Assembly (NCBI GenBank): GCA_035765045.1
Contig: DASTYI010000159.1
Location: 1-26,358 of the forward strand
DNA length: 26,358 nt
Reading direction: 5' to 3'
Origin: Iamia sp035765045
GTDB taxonomy: Bacteria > Actinomycetota > Acidimicrobiia > Acidimicrobiales > Iamiaceae
Shown: positions 21,380-26,358 of the stretch, piece by piece
Layout of the letters: every line of letters begins with the position of its first letter
Numbering within the stretch: the stretch's first letter is position 1
Position numbers and translations under genes: made by a program
The notes under the pieces: generated by a model
Told to the model about the DNA's origin: nothing
The model's database searches: none
Seen by the model: the letters and a program-made list of their open reading frames with translations, nothing else

Positions 21380-21418
21380 GTGAAGGAACCGTGAAGACTG
21401 GTGACCCCGGCGTGACCC
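21380..21418 (-). promoter_or_regulatory. four helically phased TCAC direct repeats
   Basis: GTGA (TCAC on the minus strand) recurs at 21380, 21391, 21401 and 21412, that is at 11-, 10- and 11-bp steps; the two on the right read GTGACCCC and the two on the left GTGAAG. Such 11-bp-phased TTCAC/GTCAC units resemble the direct-repeat boxes bound by PhoP/OmpR-family response regulators in actinobacteria. They lie between the divergent potassium-transport promoters. Confidence 0.5.
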
Positions 21419-21420
21419 CC

Positions 21421-21432
21421 GCACGGCCGTGC
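21421..21432. promoter_or_regulatory. perfect 12-bp palindrome upstream of trkA -10
   Basis: GCACGGCCGTGC is fully self-complementary and ends one base before the TAGGCT hexamer, so it occupies the -35/-10 spacer. A bound dimer there would block the trkA promoter. Confidence 0.4.
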
Positions 21433-21433
21433 G

Positions 21434-21439
21434 TAGGCT
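21434..21439 (+). promoter_or_regulatory. -10-like TAGGCT for the trk operon
   Basis: TAGGCT lies 40 nt before the GTG at 21480, giving a leader of about 30 nt carrying GAGGAGG (21468-21474). It mirrors the TAGGCT of the divergent KimA-like operon. Confidence 0.5.
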
Positions 21440-21479
21440 CCGCCGGGCCGTGGGCCAGGTCGGCCCCGAGGAGGTCGGT

Positions 21480-22145
21480 GTGCACGTCGTCGTGGTCGGA
21501 TGCGGTCGGGTCGGCTCGGGCCTGGCCGCGGCGATCGAGGGTCACGGCCACACCGTCGCCGTCGTCGACCGGCGCCCGGAGGCCTTCGACCGGCTGCCCG
21601 ACGGCTTCGCCGGCCGCACCGTCGTCGGGGTCGGCTTCGACCGGGACCGGCTGCGGGCCGCCGGCATCACCGAGGCCGGGGCCCTCGCCGCCGTCACCAG
21701 CGGCGACAACTCGAACATCCTGATCGCCCGGGTGGCCCGCGAGACCTTCGGCCTCGACCGGGTCGTGGCCCGCATCTACGACCCGCGGCGGGCCGCCATC
21801 TACGAGCGGCTCGGCATCCCCACCATCGCCACCGTGCAGTGGACGACCGATCGCATCCTTCAGCGGGTCCTCCCCGACCGGCCCGGCGTCGAGTGGATCG
21901 ACCCCAGCGCCAAGGTGGTGCTCGTGGAGCGGCTCGTCCCCGCCGCCTGGGCGGGCACGCCGGCGACCGCCCTCGACGACGACGGCGGGGCCCGGGTCGT
22001 CGCCGTCACCCGGCTCGGCGTGGCCCGGGTGCCCACCGCCGACCTCCTGCTCCAGGACGGCGACACCGTCCACCTGGCCCTCGACGGCGACGCCGTCGGG
22101 CCGCTCGACGCCCGGCTCGCCGCCGGTCCGGGAGGTCACCCGTGA
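21480..22145 (+). CDS. trkA: TrkA-family potassium uptake regulator (first of two)
   Basis: The 221-aa protein begins VHVVVVGCGRVGSGLA, the GxGxxG NAD(H)-binding motif of the RCK/TrkA-N domain, continues with a Rossmann pattern through TSGDNSNILIARVA and YDPRRAAIYERLG, and ends in a TrkA-C-like domain (LLQDGDTVHLALDGDAVGPL). It is a cytoplasmic gating subunit that controls a K+ transporter in response to nucleotides. GTG 21480 is preferred to the longer forms (21429, 21450) because GAGGAGG sits 5 nt before it and because TrkA proteins start right at the beta strand. It overlaps the second trkA by 4 nt and corresponds to ceoB (Rv2691). Confidence 0.88.
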   Translation: MHVVVVGCGRVGSGLAAAIEGHGHTVAVVDRRPEAFDRLPDGFAGRTVVGVGFDRDRLRAAGITEAGALAAVTSGDNSNILIARVARETFGLDRVVARIYDPRRAAIYERLGIPTIATVQWTTDRILQRVLPDRPGVEWIDPSAKVVLVERLVPAAWAGTPATALDDDGGARVVAVTRLGVARVPTADLLLQDGDTVHLALDGDAVGPLDARLAAGPGGHP

Positions 22146-22810
22146 AGGTCGTGATCGCCGGCGGTGGGGCCGTCGGCACGTTCATCGCCACCTCGCTGGC
22201 CGACGCCGGCCACGACGTCACCGTCGTCGAGGTCGACCGCTCCCGGGTCGAGACCGCCCGGGCCACCGACGAGACCCCCGGCGTGCGCTGGGTCGTGGCC
22301 GACGCCTGCGAGGTCAGCGAGCTGGCCCGGGCCGACGTCGAGCACGCCGACGTGGTCGCCGCCGTCACCGGCGACGACGAGGACAACCTGGTCGTCTCGT
22401 TGCTGGCCAAGCAGGAGTTCGCCGTCCCCCGCGTGGTCGGCCGGGTCAACAACCCCCGCAACGAGTGGATGTTCACCGAGGCGTGGGGGGTCGACGTCGC
22501 CGTCTCCACCCCCCACCTCCTCACCGCCCTGGTCGAGGAGGCCGTCTCGGTGGGGACGCTGGTCCGCCTCCTCGCCCTGGAGGGCGGCAAGGCCCAGCTC
22601 TCCACCGCCACGCTCACCGAGGCCTCGCCGGCGGTCGGCCAGGACCTGGCCCATCTCCCCCTCCCCCGGACCTGCACCGTCGTCGCCGTGCTGCGCGACG
22701 GCCGGGTCGTCGTGCCCCGGGGCGACACCGTGCTCCACGCCGGGGACGAGGTCGTCGTGCTCACCACCGACGACGTCGAGGGCGAGGTCGTCACCGTCCT
22801 GCTCGGCTGA
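22142..22810 (+). CDS. trkA: TrkA-family potassium uptake regulator (second of two)
   Basis: The 222-aa protein starts VKVVIAGGGAVGTFIATSLADAG with the GxGxxG nucleotide-binding motif (GGGAVG), the acidic strand end VVEVDRSRVE that selects NAD(H), then VTGDDEDNLVVSLLAKQEF and VGRVNNPRNEWMF, all typical of RCK/TrkA-N. The C-terminal domain ends LHAGDEVVVLTTDDVEGEV. It most likely forms a heteromer with the preceding TrkA protein and corresponds to ceoC (Rv2692). The GTG start overlaps the upstream stop (GTGA), and its own TGA overlaps the ATG of the OB-fold gene (TGATG), so the three form a tightly coupled operon. No Trk membrane subunit (TrkH) is in the window; the KimA-like protein may be the partner. 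Confidence 0.9.
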   Translation: MKVVIAGGGAVGTFIATSLADAGHDVTVVEVDRSRVETARATDETPGVRWVVADACEVSELARADVEHADVVAAVTGDDEDNLVVSLLAKQEFAVPRVVGRVNNPRNEWMFTEAWGVDVAVSTPHLLTALVEEAVSVGTLVRLLALEGGKAQLSTATLTEASPAVGQDLAHLPLPRTCTVVAVLRDGRVVVPRGDTVLHAGDEVVVLTTDDVEGEVVTVLLG

Positions 22811-23172
22811 TGCTGTCCCGCCTGCGCCGCTCGCTGGCCCGGAGCACCGACGAGCTCCACGCCGAGGCCCTCCAGGCCCGCTTCGCCGCCGCCGGCACCG
22901 CCCCGATCGCCGAGGCCCCCGACCGGGGCGCGGTCCGGATCCGGGGCGAGGTGGCCGGGCTCCAGGTCGTCCCCCGGGCCGGCGCCCCGGCGCTCGAGGT
23001 CACCCTCGACGACGGCACCGGCCGCGCCGTCGTCGTCTTCACCGGGCGCACCCGGGTCGGCGGGCTCGACCCCGGGCGGGCCGTCGAGGCCATCGGCATG
23101 GCCCGTCGCGCCGGCGGGAGGCTCGTCCTCCTCAACCCCGAGTACCGCCTGCTGCGGTCGGGCTCGCCCTAG
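22810..23172 (+). CDS. OB-fold nucleic-acid-binding-domain protein
   Basis: The 120-aa protein has an N-terminal helix (LSRLRRSLARSTDELHAEALQ) and a C-terminal OB-fold: AVRIRGEVAGLQVVPRAGAP, LEVTLDDGTGRAVVVFTGR, then GRAVEAIGMARRAGGRLVLLN. The pattern of a -GEV- strand, a DGTG turn and a final LLNPEY matches small OB-fold proteins always found near trkA in actinobacteria (Rv2694c type). The ligand may be a nucleic acid or nucleotide; the role in potassium transport is unknown. It begins at ATG 22810, overlapping the upstream stop by one base. Its stop shares a CTAG with the stop of the convergent antitoxin-family gene. Confidence 0.85.
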   Translation: MLSRLRRSLARSTDELHAEALQARFAAAGTAPIAEAPDRGAVRIRGEVAGLQVVPRAGAPALEVTLDDGTGRAVVVFTGRTRVGGLDPGRAVEAIGMARRAGGRLVLLNPEYRLLRSGSP

Positions 23173-23390
23173 GGCTTGGCCTTCTTGGCCCGGTCCTCGA
23201 CCGTGTCGACGCCCTTCTTGGCGGCGCCGGCGACCTTGTCGATCTTCTCGGTGTGCTTGCCCTTGGTCTTGGCGTCGATGACCTCGGCGGCCTTGTCGAT
23301 GCCGTCGTCGACCTTGTCGGCGTTGTCGGCGATGGCGTCGGCCACCTTGTCGATGGCGCCGCTCTTCTTGAACCGGTCCAGGAACCCCAT
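23169..23390 (-). CDS. MT0933-type antitoxin-family small protein
   Basis: The 73-aa Lys/Asp/Ala-rich protein reads as an amphipathic helix: FLDRFKKSGAIDKVADAIAD, NADKVDDGIDKAAEVIDAKT and KHTEKIDKVAGAAKKGVD. This is the pattern of the MT0933-like antitoxin family, whose name comes from predicted toxin partners in M. tuberculosis. No toxin gene lies beside it: upstream is decayed sequence and downstream is the OB-fold gene. The ATG has a GGAGG ribosome binding site 5 nt away and a TAGGGT -10-like hexamer behind it. Codons are AAG-rich and its GC content is below that of the neighbours. A structural or stress role is as likely as antitoxin function. Confidence 0.85.
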   Translation of the reverse strand: MGFLDRFKKSGAIDKVADAIADNADKVDDGIDKAAEVIDAKTKGKHTEKIDKVAGAAKKGVDTVEDRAKKAKP

Positions 23391-23415
23391 GGGAACCTCC
23401 TCGTCGGGTGTCCCG

Positions 23416-23421
23416 ACCCTA
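23416..23421 (-). promoter_or_regulatory. -10-like TAGGGT for antitoxin-family gene
   Basis: TAGGGT on the minus strand lies 25 nt before the ATG at 23390. The resulting leader of about 18 nt contains the GGAGG ribosome binding site. Confidence 0.45.
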
Positions 23422-23577
23422 CGTGGTCAGGCCACCACCTCGACGGGCGTGCCGGTGGGGCCAGGGTGGTGACGTGCCGTGCCTGGCGACCTGGCCCACG
23501 CCACCGCCGAAGCGGGTGTCCACCTCGGGGACGCCGGTGAAGGTCAGGGGCAGGCCCTCCCACGTCGGGTTGTCCAT
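23419..23577 (-). pseudogene. possible gene remnant
   Basis: The 277 nt between the antitoxin-family gene and glutamyl-Q tRNA synthetase hold no intact gene. On the minus strand a protein-like stretch, MDNPTWEGLPLTFTGVPEVD then TRFGGGVGQVARHG, runs from 23577. Coherent reading then appears to shift frame to HHPGPTGTPVEVVA and a stop near 23429, and just upstream another frame reads VALFAGPGVPPPAAGS. These pieces suggest a coding region broken by frameshifts. I do not recognise the family. A chance pattern in GC-rich DNA, or a sequencing error in a real gene, are the alternatives. Confidence 0.3.
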
Positions 23578-23667
23578 GACCCGGCCGCTGGGGGCGGGAC
23601 GCCGGGCCCGGCGAACAGGGCCACGCCGGGGGCCGGGGCGACGTCGGGGCGACGACGCCCGAGGCGG

Positions 23668-24564
23668 CTACCGAGGCGGCGCCACCCACGAACCGTCCCA
23701 GGTGGTGGCGACGGTCGGCAGGCCGGCCCGGTCGAGCGGGGGCGGCGCCGGGCCCGGGTCGGGCAGCCCCACCGAGGCGGCCAGGCGGCGCCGGACCTCG
23801 GCCGGGGCGACCCCGGCAGCGGTGGCGTCGGCCAGGGTCACGGCGCCGTGCCGCTTGGCCAGCCGGGCCCCGTCGGGCCCGAGCACCAGGGGGACGTGGA
23901 GGTGGGCGGGCACGGCCAGCCCGAGGACCCGGGCCAGGTGGACCTGGCGGGGCGTCGAGGGGAGGAGGTCGTCGCCCCGCACCACCTCCTCCACCCCCTG
24001 GGCGGCGTCGTCGACCACGACGACGAGGTTGTAGGCGGGCAAGCCGTCGTTGCGGCGGAGCACCACGTCGTCGACCACGCCCCGCACCGGACCGTGGAGG
24101 GCGTCGACCGCCTCGACCTCGACCCCCGGCGAGCGCAGCCGGAGGGCGGGGGGCCGGCCCTCGGCCCGGCGGGCCCGGCGCTCGGCCTCGGTCAGCCGCC
24201 GGCAGGTGCCCGGGTAGGCGTCGGGCGGCGTGTGGGGGGCCCGGACCGCCTCCCGGATCTCCCGCCGGGTGCAGTAGCAGGGGTAGGTGAGCCCGGCGGC
24301 GACCAGGCGGTCGAGGGCGTCCTCGTAGAGGTCACGGCGCTCGGACTGGCGGACGACGGGCCCGTCCCAGTCGAGGCCGAGGGCCTCCAGGTCGGCGAGC
24401 TGGCCGGCCTCGTGTCCGGGTCGCGACGACGGGTCGAGGTCCTCGACCCGGAGGAGGAACCGGCTGCCGTCACCCCGGGCCGCCCACCACGCCAGCAGGG
24501 CGGTGCGGAGGTTGCCCAGGTGGAGCGGCCCGCTGGGGCTGGGGGCGAAGCGACCGACGGCCAC
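23668..24564 (-). CDS. gluQ: glutamyl-Q tRNA(Asp) synthetase
   Basis: The 298-aa enzyme has the catalytic core of glutamyl-tRNA synthetases but no anticodon-binding domain, which defines GluQ-RS. It attaches glutamate to queuosine at position 34 of tRNA-Asp. Motifs: FAPSPSGPLHLGN (6-18, with HLGN replacing HIGH), FLLRVEDLDPSSR, a zinc site CYC (96-98) with Tyr117 and Cys121, GDDLLPSTPRQ, and the KMSKS-loop variant LAKRHGAV (235-242). Length is usual for the family. GTG 24564 is preferred, with an AAGGTGG ribosome binding site; GTG 24573 is possible. Upstream sequence to 25209 is antisense of the HNH gene. No queuosine biosynthesis genes are in the window. Confidence 0.9.
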   Translation of the reverse strand: MAVGRFAPSPSGPLHLGNLRTALLAWWAARGDGSRFLLRVEDLDPSSRPGHEAGQLADLEALGLDWDGPVVRQSERRDLYEDALDRLVAAGLTYPCYCTRREIREAVRAPHTPPDAYPGTCRRLTEAERRARRAEGRPPALRLRSPGVEVEAVDALHGPVRGVVDDVVLRRNDGLPAYNLVVVVDDAAQGVEEVVRGDDLLPSTPRQVHLARVLGLAVPAHLHVPLVLGPDGARLAKRHGAVTLADATAAGVAPAEVRRRLAASVGLPDPGPAPPPLDRAGLPTVATTWDGSWVAPPR

Positions 24565-24690
24565 GCCGCCCACCTTGGCATCCCGGAGCCGAACCACAGG
24601 CGAGCCGGCCGGCCGGCCCGGTGCTGTGACCCTGCGGCGCGGGCGAACCATGGCCGGCGCCACCGGCCGGTGTGCGGTATCCCTGAGCCC

Positions 24691-25089
24691 GTGACGACCG
24701 CGGCGTCCGCCTCCCCCGACCGCCCCGAGCGGCGTCGGCTGATCCTCGAGCGCGACGGCGCCCGCTGCGTGTGGTGCCGGCGGGAGGTCGGCACCGGGTT
24801 GGTGGCGGCCACCACCGAGCACGTGCTGCCCCGGCTCAAGGGCGGGCCGTCGTGGATCGAGAACGAGGTGTTGGCCTGCGCCCGGTGCAACGGCGCCCGC
24901 GGCCACGCCACGCCGGCCGAGTGGCTGGAGGAGTGCCGGCGGCGGGGTTGGGAGCCCGACGGCGCCGGGGTCCTCCGCGCCCTGGAACGCCTGGAGGCGG
25001 CGATCGCCGCCCGGGGCGGGCAGCGCCGGGCCCGGCCCTACCTCCGCACCCAGCTGCGCCGGATGCGCCGGTTGGTGCCCGACGTCTGA
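24691..25089 (+). CDS. HNH endonuclease
   Basis: The 132-aa protein is a compact HNH nuclease. Two zinc-knuckle pairs (CVWC at 26-29 and CARCN at 63-67) bracket the active-site EHVLPRLKGGPS (43-54, with His44) and the following Asn58 in ENEVLACARCN. The C-terminal part is an Arg-rich helical tail likely to contact DNA. Such stand-alone HNH genes are common single genes in actinobacterial chromosomes and are not necessarily mobile. GTG 24691 follows GTATCCCTGAGCCC, which resembles the leaderless promoters elsewhere but does not fit the 6-nt rule exactly. It is divergent from gluQ with 126 nt between. Confidence 0.88.
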   Translation: MTTAASASPDRPERRRLILERDGARCVWCRREVGTGLVAATTEHVLPRLKGGPSWIENEVLACARCNGARGHATPAEWLEECRRRGWEPDGAGVLRALERLEAAIAARGGQRRARPYLRTQLRRMRRLVPDV

Positions 25090-25527
25090 CCGCCTCCCCC
25101 ACGCCCCGCGGAACCGGTGGGGACGGCACCGCGAACACTCGCCACACCTGCTGCGGGCCCCTGTCGGGGGTCCGACGGGCGCTCCCCGGCTCCGGGCGAT
25201 CGGCGGCACGACCGGCCGGCCGCACCGCCCATGACGCTCGCGACGACACCGACGCCCCGGCCGCTCGACGGTGGCCCGGACGATCCCACCGGACCCGGCG
25301 CGCCCGCCCCGACCGGTTGCGGCGACGGCTGGTGCTCCCGGGACTGGCCGCCGTGATCCTCCAGGGCTCGACCCGCCCCCCCGCCGACGGACCTCCCCCG
25401 CTCCCCCTCGGCTTCGTCGGCGACCGCCTGCCCGCCGCCCGACCTCCCCCGCTCCCCCGGGCTGCGTCGGCTGCGTCGGCTCCTCCGGCTGCGTCGGCGA
25501 CCGATCGCCGCGGCTCCGGGCTGCGCC
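25090..25527. other. 438-nt stretch without a convincing gene
   Basis: Frames through this stretch are Pro/Arg/Ala-rich with no recognisable domain. One short plus-strand frame from ATG 25231 to a stop at 25356 (MTLATTPTPRPLDGG and on, ending in a region with two cysteines) lacks a clear ribosome binding site. Another plus frame reads RRRLVLPGLAAVIL, a short hydrophobic run, but has no start codon. The right part holds the direct repeats listed separately. Confidence 0.5.
25390..25497. repeat. imperfect direct repeats in non-coding stretch
   Basis: GACCTCCCCCGCTCCCCC occurs at 25390 and again at 25441. After the second copy CTGCGTCGG is repeated at 25462, 25471 and 25489, and the related CTTCGTCGG follows the first copy at 25412. 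Both copies are followed by GGCGACCG. This looks like a partially duplicated spacer rather than coding sequence. Confidence 0.55.
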
Positions 25528-26190
25528 TCAGATCTCGCGCAGCGGGGTGGTGCGGGGGCCGAAGATGAACAGCGGGGACGGGTCGGGCGGGGGGATCGGG
25601 TCCCAGGCCAGGGCCCGCACCTCGGCCGGCGAGCGCCGCCCGAGACGGAGCCGCAGCACCTCGAAGGCCGAGGTCCGGAGCCGGTAGGTCGGGCCCGGCA
25701 CCGAGGGCGAGCGCACCGTCGGGCCCCCGGCCAGGGTGGCCTCGAGGTTCCACGGCGCCGCCAGCTCGCCCACCAGGGCCGCCGCCGCGGCGCCGACGAC
25801 GGTGTCGTCACGGGCCCCGGGGCGCCCGAGGGCGAGCCGGATGTCGTGCTCGTGGGACACGACGTCGAGCACCGCCGGCCAGATCGCCCCGGCGGTGACG
25901 ACCTCCTCGAACGGCGGGGCCAGCTCGCCCCACCGAGCCAGCAGGTCGGGACCGGCGTCGGGGGCGTGCCGGGCGACCTGCTCGGCGGTGATCTCCGCCC
26001 CCGGCGGGCCGGTGATCAGCCCGGCCATGGCGTCCTCGACGGTGCCCACCAGGTGGCCGACCACGCCCTTCACCGTCCACCCCGGGCAGGCCCGCACCGG
26101 CCGGTCCCACCGCTCCGCCGGCTCCGTCGCCAGCAGCGCCGCCAACCGCTCGCGGGCCCGCCGGTACTCGTCTCCGAGCACGAGCGTCAC
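25528..26190 (-). CDS. maleylpyruvate isomerase-family / mycothiol-dependent DinB-like protein
   Basis: The 220-aa protein matches actinobacterial TIGR03083 proteins: YRRARERLAALLATEPAERW, the CPGWTVKGVVGHLVG motif near residue 35, a helix bundle, and VVSHEHDIRLALGRPG where the metal-binding His and mycothiol site lie. Members include mycothiol-dependent maleylpyruvate isomerase, though most are uncharacterised and may conjugate other electrophiles. The C-terminal half (TYRLRTSAFEVLRLRLGRRS) fits the SCP2-like or MDMPI C-terminal region. GTG 26190 begins 4 nt after the dnaB stop, with AAGGAGG inside the end of dnaB, so it is translationally coupled to dnaB. Confidence 0.83.
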   Translation of the reverse strand: MTLVLGDEYRRARERLAALLATEPAERWDRPVRACPGWTVKGVVGHLVGTVEDAMAGLITGPPGAEITAEQVARHAPDAGPDLLARWGELAPPFEEVVTAGAIWPAVLDVVSHEHDIRLALGRPGARDDTVVGAAAAALVGELAAPWNLEATLAGGPTVRSPSVPGPTYRLRTSAFEVLRLRLGRRSPAEVRALAWDPIPPPDPSPLFIFGPRTTPLREI

Positions 26191-26194
26191 CGCC

Positions 26195-26358
26195 TCAGCC
26201 CTCCTTGGGCATCGACTCGAACCGGGTGAGGTGGGCGAGGAAGCTGAGCCGGGCCACCCCGGTCGGGCCGTTGCGCTGCTTGGCCACGATGACCTCGGCC
26301 AGGCCCTGGTTCTCGGGGGTCGGCTCGTAGACCTCGTCGCGGTACAGGAACATCACGA
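26195..26358 (-). CDS. dnaB: replicative DNA helicase DnaB, C-terminal fragment (runs off window)
   Basis: The last 53 residues of DnaB are present: VMFLYRDEVYEPTPENQG, LAEVIVAKQRNGPTGVARLS and FLAHLTRFESMPKEG before the stop. The VMFxYRDExY and AKQRNGPTG segments are hallmarks of the DnaB helicase C-terminus; the QRNGPTG loop belongs to the RecA-like ATPase core of the replication-fork helicase. The rest lies beyond the right edge, so an intein or other insertion cannot be judged. It is followed after 4 nt by the mycothiol-isomerase-like gene on the same strand. Confidence 0.93.
   Translation of the reverse strand, partial: VMFLYRDEVYEPTPENQGLAEVIVAKQRNGPTGVARLSFLAHLTRFESMPKEG

Noticed and set aside
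19419..22139. Upstream extension of the esterase frame to a 1207-aa protein
   Set aside because: The extra residues are out-of-frame shadow of the KimA-like gene and antisense of trkA; the real start is the ATG overlapping the transporter stop, followed by a Tat lipoprotein signal.
23169..23390. Complete toxin-antitoxin module
   Set aside because: Only the antitoxin-family protein is present; no toxin-like gene adjoins it on either side.
24691..25089. HNH gene as homing endonuclease or mobile element
   Set aside because: It is a short stand-alone HNH protein with no intron, intein or terminal repeats around it.
25231..25356. 41-aa cysteine-containing peptide as a RiPP precursor
   Set aside because: No ribosome binding site, no modifying enzyme nearby, and Pro/Gly-rich composition typical of random GC-rich frames.

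Overview
The window is a very GC-rich (roughly 75% by eye), gene-dense stretch of an actinobacterial chromosome. Pointers to the lineage are an F420-type luciferase-like oxidoreductase, a mycothiol-dependent isomerase-family protein, Thr-rich Excalibur/PknH-type lipoproteins, an MT0933-type antitoxin-family protein and a Trk locus whose gene order matches Mycobacterium tuberculosis Rv2690c-Rv2694c. The very high GC, the frequent GTG starts and the lack of close mycobacterial gene content elsewhere fit a deep-branching environmental actinobacterium such as Acidimicrobiia. That placement is an inference, not a demonstrated assignment.

Layout. 1-4.2 kb: an Excalibur lipoprotein, two overlapping GNAT acetyltransferases, a DUF899 protein, an F420-type oxidoreductase and a SAM methyltransferase. 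4.2-8.1 kb (all minus strand): an unusual SIR2-Cache fusion protein, a P-loop kinase, tRNA-Ser(TGA) and a GH29 alpha-L-fucosidase whose reading frame ends inside the tRNA. 8.2-13.0 kb: an APH-type kinase, a fatty-acid desaturase behind a 13-bp inverted repeat, a small cysteine-motif protein plus PaaX-type regulator, and a TetR regulator divergent from an SDR enzyme. 13.0-17.2 kb: an ABC exporter, a dienelactone hydrolase/metallo-hydrolase pair and a PknH-like lipoprotein. 17.2-23.4 kb: a minus-strand run of KimA-like potassium transporter, Tat lipoprotein esterase and membrane phosphoesterase, divergent from a plus-strand operon of two TrkA proteins and an OB-fold protein, then an antitoxin-family protein. 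23.4-26.4 kb: a decayed stretch, glutamyl-Q tRNA synthetase, an HNH endonuclease, a non-coding repeat-bearing stretch, a mycothiol-isomerase-like protein and the 3' end of dnaB.

Two things stand out. First, many genes have an xAxxxT -10-like hexamer ending exactly 6 or 7 nt before the start codon, consistent with leaderless transcription; the tRNA-Ser gene shows the same arrangement. Second, the SIR2-Cache gene joins a putative NAD-consuming domain to a normally extracytoplasmic ligand-sensor fold without any membrane segment. It is the best candidate here for an undescribed immune-type or stress-sensing effector. No CRISPR array, insertion sequence, integrase or rRNA was seen. All calls come from reading the sequence and recalling family motifs; no search was run.
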